Part shown: one piece after another, positions 54,451-63,313 of the stretch
How the letters are laid out: every line of letters starts with the position of its first letter
Numbering within the stretch: the first letter of the stretch is position 1
Origin: Metabacillus arenae
Lineage (GTDB): Bacteria; Bacillota; Bacilli; Bacillales; Bacillaceae
Length of the DNA: 64,000 nt
Reading direction: 5' to 3'
NCBI RefSeq assembly: GCF_014773385.1
Contig: NZ_JACXAI010000001.1
Coordinates: 186,001 to 250,000 of the forward strand
Program-made: the position numbers and the translations under genes
The notes under the pieces: generated by a model
Seen by the model: only the letters and a program-made list of their open reading frames with translations
What the model was told of the DNA's origin: nothing
Databases searched by the model: none

Positions 54451-55388
54451 CCTTTTGCCTCCTCTTTAATTGTATTTAACACTAAATCCACTAATTGAGG
54501 TGCAGTGAAGCCAGTTAATGGCCGCTGTAATTGATACATCTCAATCTGATTAGAAAGATTTGCTGCCGTTTGAAAATGCCAGTTCATCAATCCAAGCTTT
54601 GGGATTAAAAAATTTCGATATGTATGTGTGTATAACGTGCGGAGTCTCTCGAGCTTGTTGATTGGTTGTATGCCAATTTGATCTTTGTCTGTTTTTATTA
54701 GTTCAAATACACCAGCAAGAGGTAATGGTTCGGAATAAAAATTTGAACGAACTGGAACAGCATATTTTGTTTCTCTTTCAAATAAAGGGCGGTACTGACT
54801 TACGTTCATACCAAACTGATTTAAGCTTTCTTCCCATAGTTTTTGCTGTGGATAAGAGGCGGTAACCATCGGCAGGTTCTCATTTGAAAAAGATACGGCA
54901 ATAACATCATCAGTTAACAGCTTGTAACCATACCTTATAAAGGCAGATGCTAACGTTGACTTGCCTGCTCCAGACTCTCCGATAATCGCAATCGCTTTTC
55001 CATTCATTTTGATAACACTTCCATGGAGCGGGAGAATTTTTCTTTGCATTAAAAGAATACCCATACATGAACCAAGAATATAAAGTCTAAGCTTATTCTC
55101 GTCTACACCGATGAATGGCGAATATAATATTCTTTTCCCATCCTCTACGCAAAAAACAGCAGTATTTGGAACTCTAAATAGGACAGAATTTCCTGAAGCA
55201 ATGAAACTTTGATTTGTTCCTGCTAACTCACTCCATCTCTTTGACAAATCTGCTTCCTCAACTGAAATCTCACCAATTTGATCTCTCTTTGTTTTACTAT
55301 CCGGGATAACTAATTCAGGAAACATCATTTCACTTCTTATAGTAAATCCGAACGTATGATAGATTTTATAGGCAGTCTTCACTTTCAT
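54447..55388 (-). CDS. HPr-kinase-like lasso peptide kinase (K)
   Basis: 313 aa. P-loop AIIGESGAGKSTLASAFIRYGYKLLTDDVIAVSF with the HPr kinase/PqqD-type context, and PLHGSVIKMNGKA before it. In paeninodin-type clusters the kinase phosphorylates the C-terminal Ser of the precursor; the precursor here ends in Ser. ATG at 55388 (GGAG 8 nt upstream) is preferred over the GTG at 55397. Confidence 0.9.
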   Translation of the reverse strand: MKVKTAYKIYHTFGFTIRSEMMFPELVIPDSKTKRDQIGEISVEEADLSKRWSELAGTNQSFIASGNSVLFRVPNTAVFCVEDGKRILYSPFIGVDENKLRLYILGSCMGILLMQRKILPLHGSVIKMNGKAIAIIGESGAGKSTLASAFIRYGYKLLTDDVIAVSFSNENLPMVTASYPQQKLWEESLNQFGMNVSQYRPLFERETKYAVPVRSNFYSEPLPLAGVFELIKTDKDQIGIQPINKLERLRTLYTHTYRNFLIPKLGLMNWHFQTAANLSNQIEMYQLQRPLTGFTAPQLVDLVLNTIKEEAKG

Positions 55389-55469
55389 CTTCTTCACTCC
55401 TGAAAGAGTTCATGTAATAGTGCCCTCATACGATAAGAATGTATAAGGGCAAATCAGAAAGAATAATTC

Positions 55470-55601
55470 CTAGCTTTCGTGATGTACATGCTCGTCTGGA
55501 TCGGTTTGAACAGCATCTGGAATAGTTAATCCAGGTCCCGCCAATGTTTCTTTTAGATCTAACACTTCTAATATTGGAGATTTCCAATTCTTTTTCATCA
55601 T
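55470..55601 (-). CDS. Lasso peptide precursor (paeninodin-like)
   Basis: 43 aa. Leader MMKKNWKSPILEVLDLKETL with the conserved Pro and the Thr at -2; then a 23-aa core beginning AGPGLTIPDAV and ending QTDPDEHVHHES. Ala1 and Asp9 would form the macrolactam ring; Ser23 is the expected phosphorylation site. Core length, AGPG start, Asp9, DPDE and final Ser all agree with paeninodin as I remember it. GGAGGTGA lies just before the two ATGs (55601 or 55598). It starts 1 nt after the C gene stop. Confidence 0.95.
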   Translation of the reverse strand: MMKKNWKSPILEVLDLKETLAGPGLTIPDAVQTDPDEHVHHES

Positions 55602-55602
55602 T

Positions 55603-57549
55603 TCACCTCCCTCCAAAACTTGCTTTCATAAAACGAAATAATACTAAAGACCTCATTAAAATTTTAAAATCCTTGTGAAAAACTAACTCTGGTATTGGGT
55701 TGCATCTTATATTTATTAGTGCATCTTTGAGTACCTTTAAATCTAAAAATTCAGCCATCATGCTATCTTGGAAACAATTATCTAACTCGTTAATCAGTAA
55801 TGGCCATTCAGGTGTTAACCTCTGGATTCCATCTGCTCCTTGAACCCCTCTTACCTTTTGGTTCAGCCGAACTTTATTAGGAAGATATCCCTTTGTTGAC
55901 CTCCTTATAAGTGCTCGATCTAGTCCATCCTGTACAAATTGGCTGTCAGGAAGAGCTAAACAAAATTTCATAATTCTTAAATCATTTGTCGGATCACGTT
56001 CCATTAAGGAATAATGTAAAGATAATTTCGTAGCGGTAGTTCCTGTTAATCCCCAGAAAAACAATTGTTCAAGCTGTTTCTTTCTTCCTTCATAAGCATT
56101 GAGAGGCATTCCGTGAATATCAATCCCATTGTTCAATAGCTTTTCAAATACATTTGTCCGCTTAGCAAAACTTGGATTAATAAAACTTGGAATGGCATAA
56201 TTGTTACGATCTTTTTTGAACTTATTTATGAATGGAAATGCTTTTTTGGTGATAATTGGGAAAAGTTTTGATTTTTTTATCCCTCTATTTCTACTATACT
56301 TTTCTAATTCACCATAAAGTTTTAGCCATTTTAAATTTTTAAATAATTTACTTTGATAGTCTAGGGCTGAACCCCATGATATTGTGTAATTTCCCCGGTT
56401 CCCATTCAAAAGTACTCCTATTTCATTACGATTTGCTTCCTCATACATTCCTTTCAACCAAAATGAGTTTTCAAAAAACTTATAAGGAGCTTCGAGAATT
56501 CTAAGCCAATCATCCATTTCGGATAATGCACTTTTTCCTTCAAAACTATAATATCGATCATGAATATTCCCTACATAATCAACAGTTGATTTAATAAATG
56601 GTCTTTCATCAGCTATTCTGCTTTTTGGCGTCCAATCTATAAAGTTATCAACAGGGACATAACTGTATGTATACAGTTTTTTATGATCCTTTTGTAAATT
56701 CCTTGCTGCAAAGCTAGCAACTGAACCTGAATCTAATCCTCCACTAAGATGCGCTCCTACTTTATGATGGGTTCTTAATCTTGAGGTCACCGCCTCATTA
56801 AATACTTCACGAAAGGCTTCCTCATATTCTTCATTCGTTTTTAATTTTAATTTTTCACCACTATCGGAAAGCATGATATATCTGGAAAAATGAACCTTGT
56901 TATTAACTACTGTTATTGAATGTGCAGGAGGTACTTGTTTAATATGTTTATAGACGGAAGAATACACATCTACCGCTTCGTGCATGCCGGGTATAGCTAT
57001 GAACTCTGCAAGCCATTCTTCGTTAAGTTCCTTGTTAATATAGGGTAATGAAAATAAAGGACCCATTGTCGTGCAAAATGCAAAGTTTAAATGATTATGG
57101 AAGTAATAAAGTGTTCTAGTTCCAGAAAAATCCCTTGCCCCAAAAAGTCTTTGTCTTTTTTCATCCCATATCATAAAAGAAAAATCCCCGATTAAATACT
57201 TTGGCGAATCTTCCCCCCACTTATAATAAGAGAGCAGGATTAGTTCACTATCCGTTATTATTTTTCTATATTCTTTTGAAACTTGCAGTCTCTCAAACAA
57301 TTCATCCCGGTTATCAATGATTGCATCAGCCGTTATCGCTAACTGCCTTTCTTCATCAAAGTATGGAAGCTTTTCTCCAACAGATTCCGGTGTAATCCAT
57401 TGCGCATGGCAGCCTAAAAACACTCCCCCTTTTTGCCACGTTTGAACACTGTCTGAAGGATATTTCTCAAGTGAACTCATTAGGCTTCTTCCATGTTCAT
57501 ATGGGACAGGTTCTTGATTAAAGTTTAAAATGCCAGCGATAGCACTCAT
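55603..57549 (-). CDS. Lasso cyclase C (asparagine synthetase-like)
   Basis: 648 aa. N-terminal glutaminase-like domain MSAIAGILNFNQE (catalytic Cys2 absent, Ser instead) and an AsnB synthetase domain with PP-loop GAHLSGGLDSGSVASFAARN. It activates Asp9 with ATP and closes the ring on Ala1. ATG at 57549 with TTGGAGG upstream; a longer frame opens at 57579. First of the C-A-K-B1-B2-N-D genes. Confidence 0.93.
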   Translation of the reverse strand: MSAIAGILNFNQEPVPYEHGRSLMSSLEKYPSDSVQTWQKGGVFLGCHAQWITPESVGEKLPYFDEERQLAITADAIIDNRDELFERLQVSKEYRKIITDSELILLSYYKWGEDSPKYLIGDFSFMIWDEKRQRLFGARDFSGTRTLYYFHNHLNFAFCTTMGPLFSLPYINKELNEEWLAEFIAIPGMHEAVDVYSSVYKHIKQVPPAHSITVVNNKVHFSRYIMLSDSGEKLKLKTNEEYEEAFREVFNEAVTSRLRTHHKVGAHLSGGLDSGSVASFAARNLQKDHKKLYTYSYVPVDNFIDWTPKSRIADERPFIKSTVDYVGNIHDRYYSFEGKSALSEMDDWLRILEAPYKFFENSFWLKGMYEEANRNEIGVLLNGNRGNYTISWGSALDYQSKLFKNLKWLKLYGELEKYSRNRGIKKSKLFPIITKKAFPFINKFKKDRNNYAIPSFINPSFAKRTNVFEKLLNNGIDIHGMPLNAYEGRKKQLEQLFFWGLTGTTATKLSLHYSLMERDPTNDLRIMKFCLALPDSQFVQDGLDRALIRRSTKGYLPNKVRLNQKVRGVQGADGIQRLTPEWPLLINELDNCFQDSMMAEFLDLKVLKDALINIRCNPIPELVFHKDFKILMRSLVLFRFMKASFGGR

Positions 57550-57642
57550 GTTTTTCCTCCAATTTGGACCATAAAACAATTTTATTTACGATCTGTCTTA
57601 AATCAGAATTATTCTTAATAACGAACAAAAAGAATAAATTTG

Positions 57643-58182
57643 TTATGAGCTTTTTAATACGATCGTAATATTCTTAAGAAAATGACCGATTTTTGATCTA
57701 GATCGCTTAAAATAGCTTTTATGAATGATCATCCATAATAAACCTACTCCAACAACATTTTTTAACAAGTCGATCCCTGACATAGAACGATATGGGATAT
57801 AAAATTGATGAATTTCATCAATAACTGAATACAGTATGGCTAAAACAGCTGCAACTAATTCATGTTTCGGTTTAAGCTCTTGAAATGTAAGGAAGAAAAT
57901 AATAAATAGGGCATATAAAATACCAAACTGAATGAAATGAAGTAATTCAAGTAATATACCGATAATTAGAATGAAAGGAACATTGATCTGACTTGAAATG
58001 CTCGCCAGCTCTTCTGGATTAAAATAACTGGACTGCAGCCATATTAGTAACATATATGTAAACGGTAAACTTCTAAGTAAGAGCCGATAGATTGAGACTA
58101 TGTATAAAGCCCCCTTTTTTCCAGACTTACACCAATAAAAAGTACTATATAAAGAACAATAAACCATTTTTATAAAGAACAC
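57643..58182 (-). CDS. VanZ family membrane protein
   Basis: 179 aa with about four helices. VanZ hallmarks: LLIWLQSSYFNPEEL, FIQFGILYALFIIFFLTF, LYSVIDEIHQFYIPYRSMSGIDLLKNVVGVGLL. The start is uncertain (no good ribosome site at 58182). It lies between galE and the lasso cyclase gene, 31 bp after the former. The role in this cluster is unknown. Confidence 0.85.
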   Translation of the reverse strand: MFFIKMVYCSLYSTFYWCKSGKKGALYIVSIYRLLLRSLPFTYMLLIWLQSSYFNPEELASISSQINVPFILIIGILLELLHFIQFGILYALFIIFFLTFQELKPKHELVAAVLAILYSVIDEIHQFYIPYRSMSGIDLLKNVVGVGLLWMIIHKSYFKRSRSKIGHFLKNITIVLKSS

Positions 58183-58213
58183 AAGCAGGAATTTATGAAA
58201 TGAAACATTCCTA

Positions 58214-59248
58214 TTACTTAGATAGTGTGACTAATTCTTCTTTGTAGCCATTTGGATTATTTTTTTGCCAGCGCCAAGAATCCTCACACATTTCCATAAG
58301 CCCTCTGCTTGCCTTCCAGCTTAGCTCAACATCAGCCTTTGTAGCATCAGCATAACTTATGCCGATATCACCAGGTCTTCTATCGATTACTTTATATGGA
58401 ATCCTTCTTCCCGTTACTTTTTCAAATGCTTGAACCATTTCCATTACACTGTAGCCACTGCCGGTACCGAGATTGTAGGCATTCACACCGGTAGAGTTCA
58501 TGACTTTATTCAGTGCCTTTACATGACCTTCTGCAAGATCAACAACATGGATATAATCTCTAATACCAGTGCCATCACGGGTAGGATAATCATTTCCAAA
58601 TATTGAAAGCTCTGATAATTTACCTGCAGTTACCTGGGTAATATAAGGCACTAGATTATTAGGAATTCCATTCGGATCCTCCCCGATCCGACCACTACTA
58701 TGAGCTCCAACAGGGTTAAAGTAACGCAACAAGGCTATGCTCCAATTTTGATTCGCAGTATATACATCTCGTAATATTTCCTCGATCATTAATTTAGTCC
58801 GACCATATGGATTTGTCGCCTGAAGAGGAAGATTCTCAGAAAGAGGTGTTTGATCCTGCAGCCCATATACGGTTGCAGATGAACTAAAAACCATTTTATG
58901 TACACCATATTTCTCCATGACCTCACACAAAATGAACGTTCCAGTAAGATTATTATGATAATAACGCAATGGGGCCTGAACAGATTCGCCAACAGACTTA
59001 TAGCCGGCAAAGTGAATGACAGCCTCAATTTGATGTTCAATGAATACTCTTTCCACTTCAGATTTATTAAGTAAATCCGTTTTATAAAAAGAAATCTCTT
59101 TCCCCGTAATTTCTTTCATACGATTTAATGCCTGTATGCTGCTGTTTGATAAATTATCTATTATGACTATTTCTAACCCGGCATTCAATAATTCAACGCA
59201 AGTATGACTTCCGATGTATCCTGTTCCGCCTGTTACTAAAATGGTCAA
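58214..59248 (-). CDS. galE: UDP-glucose 4-epimerase
   Basis: 344 aa. Rossmann LVTGGTGYIGSHTCVELL, catalytic SSSATVYG and YGRTKLMIE (YxxxK), NPVGAHSSGRIGEDPNGIPNNLVPYI. Makes UDP-galactose for cell-surface polymers. TTG at 59248 with TTGGAGG upstream; the longer frame (59263) would start inside that site. First gene of a same-strand run into the lasso cluster. Confidence 0.95.
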   Translation of the reverse strand: MTILVTGGTGYIGSHTCVELLNAGLEIVIIDNLSNSSIQALNRMKEITGKEISFYKTDLLNKSEVERVFIEHQIEAVIHFAGYKSVGESVQAPLRYYHNNLTGTFILCEVMEKYGVHKMVFSSSATVYGLQDQTPLSENLPLQATNPYGRTKLMIEEILRDVYTANQNWSIALLRYFNPVGAHSSGRIGEDPNGIPNNLVPYITQVTAGKLSELSIFGNDYPTRDGTGIRDYIHVVDLAEGHVKALNKVMNSTGVNAYNLGTGSGYSVMEMVQAFEKVTGRRIPYKVIDRRPGDIGISYADATKADVELSWKASRGLMEMCEDSWRWQKNNPNGYKEELVTLSK

Positions 59249-59286
59249 GTAAATTTCCTCCAATTAATCAAATTCAATAAGCCTCA

Positions 59287-59367
59287 TCAGAACATTCTCT
59301 GTTCTTTATATTGAAAAAACACATATAGATCTAATTATTTTAGCGCACATCGTTCTTAATAAAGAAC
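59287..59367. promoter_or_regulatory. SinR-operator-like inverted pairs between galE and beta-helix gene
   Basis: CAGAACATTCTCTGTTCTTTA (59289-59309) and GTTCTTAATAAAGAAC (59352-59367) each hold inverted SinR-type heptamers. On the minus strand a TAAAAT (59342-59337) lies between them, and its -35 position falls within the second pair. SinR binding would thus block galE expression, and possibly the divergent gene too. Inference from motif only. Confidence 0.55.
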
Positions 59368-59535
59368 CTAAGTTAATTTTACATCTTTTTTTTGTTTGCA
59401 GCAACAAATTTTTGTTTACAGCAGACAAAAATTACTGCAATAAAAGAAAAGTCCAAGCATTTAATATTTTTCTGAATTTTATATAGAAAGAAACTAAAAA
59501 GCTTCTACTAACTAGGGTTAAATGGAGGTATTCTA

Positions 59536-62004
59536 TTGACTAAAATACAAATTAAAAATAGTTTAAAGACAGATCTAGAGGATTTAGATATTGGCGAATT
59601 ATGTTTAACTACGGATACAGGGGAATTATTTATAGGTACTGATAATGGTAATATGCAACTTGCCAATAAAAAGGAAATTGGAAAATTGTCAAATTTAATA
59701 ACTTCTGACAAATCTAACATAGTCAATTCTATTAATGAAATAGTAGAAAATAAAAGTACCATTAATATAAATCTAGATGATTTAAATGATGTAGATACAT
59801 CATCAAATACTCCTGAAGCAGGAAATATCCTTTCTTATAATGGAACAACATGGATTCCTAAATCTATTTCTAGCTATGTTGTTGAACTTGATCGTTGGGG
59901 AATTAAAAATAATGGAACAGATGCTTTGAATACAACGAATGGAATTAATAATGCACTAAAATGGGCAAGAGATAACAGTTTCTATACTGTTGTATTACCG
60001 AAAGGGCAGTATATTATTGATAAAAATTCTTCAGTATTACTAGAAAGCAATACCCATTATAAATTTTATGATTGTTTATTCTTTAAAGAATCAAATAATC
60101 TTACTGGTTACTCAATTATTACTTGTGATGGAATTAAAAATGTATTAATTGAGGGTGCGGCAGTAAAAGGTGACAGAGAAACTCATGATTATTCTAGTGG
60201 TGGCACACACGAATGGGGACATGGGATTCAATGTATTAATTCATGTTACAACATTACTATTAAAAATTGTGAAGCTTATGAATGTACTGGAGATGGGTTT
60301 GTAACGATAATGGATTTTTCTGCACTTGGCGGAGTTCAACATCCAGCACATTTTGCAAAGGGAGACATAGATAGTCAAGGAAATATTGATAGTACAAAAA
60401 CAAACTATACGACAGTTTCAAGATATTTTGATGTAACTGGTAACTTAGTAAAATCTGTTGGATACTTTTATTACTCTGGAGATGGTTATGGGGGTTATGG
60501 TATTGGAAGTAACCTTAATAAAACGGTCATTAAAGTACATTTTTATAAAGCAGATAACACCTATCTTGGTTTTAGAAATACTCGTACTTATGAATTTATC
60601 TATCTAGAATCATTACCGGTTGGGACGACAAAAGTAAGATTCTCATTTATACAAAACTTCGATTTAATGAATGGCAATCTACACTATGTCATGTGTGCAA
60701 AAATTCCTCAGTATATTAATTTTTCGAATTGTAAATCGCATAGAAATAGAAGGCTCGGTGCATCAATTAATGGAGGTAGATTTATTACATTTGATAGTTG
60801 CGAAATTTATAATAATAGTAATCCTATGAGTACATCAACTGGTGTTAATCCTGGTTATGGTATTGATATTGAAGATGGTTACATGACAAATCAAAAAATT
60901 ACAATTAAAAACTGTAATATATATGATAATAGAGCAGGGGCATTTGTCTGCATTAGCACTAGAGGGGTTCATGTAGAAAATAATAAATTTAGAGGTTCGT
61001 TTGTTTTCTCAGGCAGTGGAGATGATTATTTCTCATTAAATAACATGTACTATGGAAATATTAGTGGCAGGTCAATAACCAGCGGGGTTGAAAAGGATGG
61101 CACATTTTGTACGTTTAGAAATGATTCAGTATTCGGCGCCTCAGTCTCTGTATTAGCTGGCAACACCACTATAGAAAATTGTGTATTTTCTAAAACCAGC
61201 CTGACTTTAGGTGGTGAAACAGCAAAGGTTATCAATTGCAAGCTTACTTTTGATGATCCAGAAAAAGATAATGCATTAGGTTTTTCAGGAAAAAATATAG
61301 AGGTATATAATTCCTTATTCGATATTAGACGGTCAAAGGGTGTGGCATCAGCTTATTATAATTCCAGTGATCATGTACTTTTATCAAATGTTAAAATTCA
61401 CACAAATGAAACTAGTGGCGGACACTACGTAGGAACGAAAAACTTAATTATAGATAATTGTGAATTTATTCATAGTGGAACTACTACAAACTATAGCCGC
61501 ATGATGGTTTCTGAATTTATGAGAGTGGAAAATTCAATTTTTAAAAATCAATCATTTAGATTTGATGGCGGCAACATGTATGGAACAGAACAATTAGCAA
61601 TAGACACTGGATACATTACACATAGTTTTAAGAATAATAAAATAATATGGGATGCTCCATACTCAACATATACTCATGAGGCCAGAGGACCTGGCATTGC
61701 CTTCCTCTATATACCAAGATTAGAAATCTTGAATAATATTTTTAATGTTATAGACCAAGGCATTTCGCTCGGCTCGTTGTACACTTTAAGAATATTTACA
61801 GAAAATCATTTGAACCTTTCAATTAATACAATAATTACTACTAAAACTTCGAATACTAACACGAAAGGAACCATTACAATAGAAGGTGTTTATAGGAAAA
61901 GTGGATCAACAATACCAATACCGAAAACAACGATTGTTGATCAAAACAATGTTAAAATAAATTCAGAAATAATATATACTGATAATGTGCAGGAACAATT
62001 TTAA
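59536..62004 (+). CDS. Phage-tail-like right-handed beta-helix protein
   Basis: 822 aa with no signal peptide. The N-terminal about 115 residues resemble tail-fibre adaptor segments (GELCLTTDTGELFIGTDNG; LDDLNDVDTSSNTPEAGNILSYNGTTW). From about 120 a pectate-lyase-like beta-helix starts (WGIKNNGTDALNTTNGINNAL..VVLPKGQYII), with many NCxxxxN-type coils (VENNKFRGSF, IENCVFSKTS, IDNCEFIHSG). AT-rich, Asn/Ile/Lys-rich codon use unlike the backbone. TTG start with GGAGG. Probably a polysaccharide-binding or -cleaving spike from a phage; its substrate is unknown. Confidence 0.8.
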   Translation: MTKIQIKNSLKTDLEDLDIGELCLTTDTGELFIGTDNGNMQLANKKEIGKLSNLITSDKSNIVNSINEIVENKSTININLDDLNDVDTSSNTPEAGNILSYNGTTWIPKSISSYVVELDRWGIKNNGTDALNTTNGINNALKWARDNSFYTVVLPKGQYIIDKNSSVLLESNTHYKFYDCLFFKESNNLTGYSIITCDGIKNVLIEGAAVKGDRETHDYSSGGTHEWGHGIQCINSCYNITIKNCEAYECTGDGFVTIMDFSALGGVQHPAHFAKGDIDSQGNIDSTKTNYTTVSRYFDVTGNLVKSVGYFYYSGDGYGGYGIGSNLNKTVIKVHFYKADNTYLGFRNTRTYEFIYLESLPVGTTKVRFSFIQNFDLMNGNLHYVMCAKIPQYINFSNCKSHRNRRLGASINGGRFITFDSCEIYNNSNPMSTSTGVNPGYGIDIEDGYMTNQKITIKNCNIYDNRAGAFVCISTRGVHVENNKFRGSFVFSGSGDDYFSLNNMYYGNISGRSITSGVEKDGTFCTFRNDSVFGASVSVLAGNTTIENCVFSKTSLTLGGETAKVINCKLTFDDPEKDNALGFSGKNIEVYNSLFDIRRSKGVASAYYNSSDHVLLSNVKIHTNETSGGHYVGTKNLIIDNCEFIHSGTTTNYSRMMVSEFMRVENSIFKNQSFRFDGGNMYGTEQLAIDTGYITHSFKNNKIIWDAPYSTYTHEARGPGIAFLYIPRLEILNNIFNVIDQGISLGSLYTLRIFTENHLNLSINTIITTKTSNTNTKGTITIEGVYRKSGSTIPIPKTTIVDQNNVKINSEIIYTDNVQEQF

Positions 62005-62123
62005 TATTATTTTATTAATGTCAAAACATAATAGGACTTCGAAAACAGATTGCTTTTTAAAATGAAATATAACAACATTCCTCAAAAATAATGTTTCAAA
62101 ACCAAATTATGTATTTATATTAC

Positions 62124-62157
62124 AAAAAGCTGTGTGAAATATCTACACAGCTTTTTT
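62124..62157. terminator. Bidirectional terminator
   Basis: AAAAGCTGTGT...ACACAGCTTTTTT stem between the convergent beta-helix and acyltransferase genes; T runs on both strands. Confidence 0.88.
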
Positions 62158-63253
62158 ATGCTGTTTTCTTTTGCCCATATGGTACCAATCTACTAGTGTT
62201 AAAATTATTAATATTTCCGACCAGGAACTTCCCGAATTTTAACTTATTAACAATGTAAGCAAATATAATTGAACATGAAATTGTAATTATTGATGCAAAT
62301 AAAAGATATGTGAATTTATTTAAATAACTAAAAGGTAATGCTAGTTCTAACAAGTGGATGAAAACCATGTGAAGTAAATAAATGCAAAATGAATAATTAC
62401 TAAGTAAAAATATTATTCTAGGAGTTTTAGGTATAAGTTTTGAAATTAAAATAATAAAAAAAATTATGCTTATTGTATAAAAAATCATATCAATCCTTTT
62501 CGAAGTTGTATACTTAAATATTGCATATTTGTTTACTACGACACATAAAGAATACGTTACTAATGGTAAGAATATAAAGACGTACTTTAATCTTAATAGA
62601 AATGATAAAAAAACATCATAAAATTTTCCACAGTAAAAACCTAATGAAAAGTAAAATATCCAGCCGAGGAATGGTAACCAATACCCATACCTCCAAATCT
62701 CTTTGAAGAATAAACTTGTATTTGGAGGATCCATAAAATTAAAAATCCCCAGATAAACAACATTTATTACAAAAGTCAATGGTAAAATAAATAATGGTGA
62801 TAATTTATTCAGATATTTATTAAAAGCTAAATGTAAAAAGTAAAATTGGAAAACAATTAAAACAAAATACAATATTGAATGCCCTAAAAGAATATTTTTT
62901 AAAGACTCAATGACTAAGGATTGTATACTAAAGTTTTCCAAATGCAAAATGGCATAAACAATATTCATAAACACAAAAGGCAAAAATATATATTTAATTC
63001 TTTTTCTTATAAATTTGCTTGGCAATTTTTTAGGATATTTTTTGGACAAAAGCATCTCAGAAATAAACACAAAAATTGGTGTACCAAAGAGACTCGCTAA
63101 GAGAAGATAATTCAAAAATATACTATAAATGTTAGCTGGTTCGATGTGATTAAATTCCACATTTGTTAATTGAATAGTATGACCTATTACTACAGCAACA
63201 CATGCAAAAGCTCTTAACCAAAAAATTTCATTTAAATTGTTATTAATTTGCAT
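62156..63253 (-). CDS. Acyltransferase family 3 membrane protein
   Basis: 365 aa with about ten hydrophobic helices. N-terminus NEIFWLRAFACVAVVIGHTIQL has the family Arg and His; further on are GTPIFVFISEMLL and FCIYLLHMVFIHLLE. Members O-acetylate or O-acylate surface polysaccharides. It is encoded next to a flippase, pointing to a polysaccharide locus that extends beyond the window. Confidence 0.88.
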   Translation of the reverse strand: MQINNNLNEIFWLRAFACVAVVIGHTIQLTNVEFNHIEPANIYSIFLNYLLLASLFGTPIFVFISEMLLSKKYPKKLPSKFIRKRIKYIFLPFVFMNIVYAILHLENFSIQSLVIESLKNILLGHSILYFVLIVFQFYFLHLAFNKYLNKLSPLFILPLTFVINVVYLGIFNFMDPPNTSLFFKEIWRYGYWLPFLGWIFYFSLGFYCGKFYDVFLSFLLRLKYVFIFLPLVTYSLCVVVNKYAIFKYTTSKRIDMIFYTISIIFFIILISKLIPKTPRIIFLLSNYSFCIYLLHMVFIHLLELALPFSYLNKFTYLLFASIITISCSIIFAYIVNKLKFGKFLVGNINNFNTSRLVPYGQKKTA

Positions 63254-63313
63254 AGTATTTATTTCCTTTCAAATTTTGTGTATTTATTAATGTTTATTTT
63301 GTAATATCAATTT

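Noticed and set aside
59536-62004. Prophage in the right part of the window
   Set aside because: Only one phage-type gene; no structural, packaging, lysis or integrase genes were seen.
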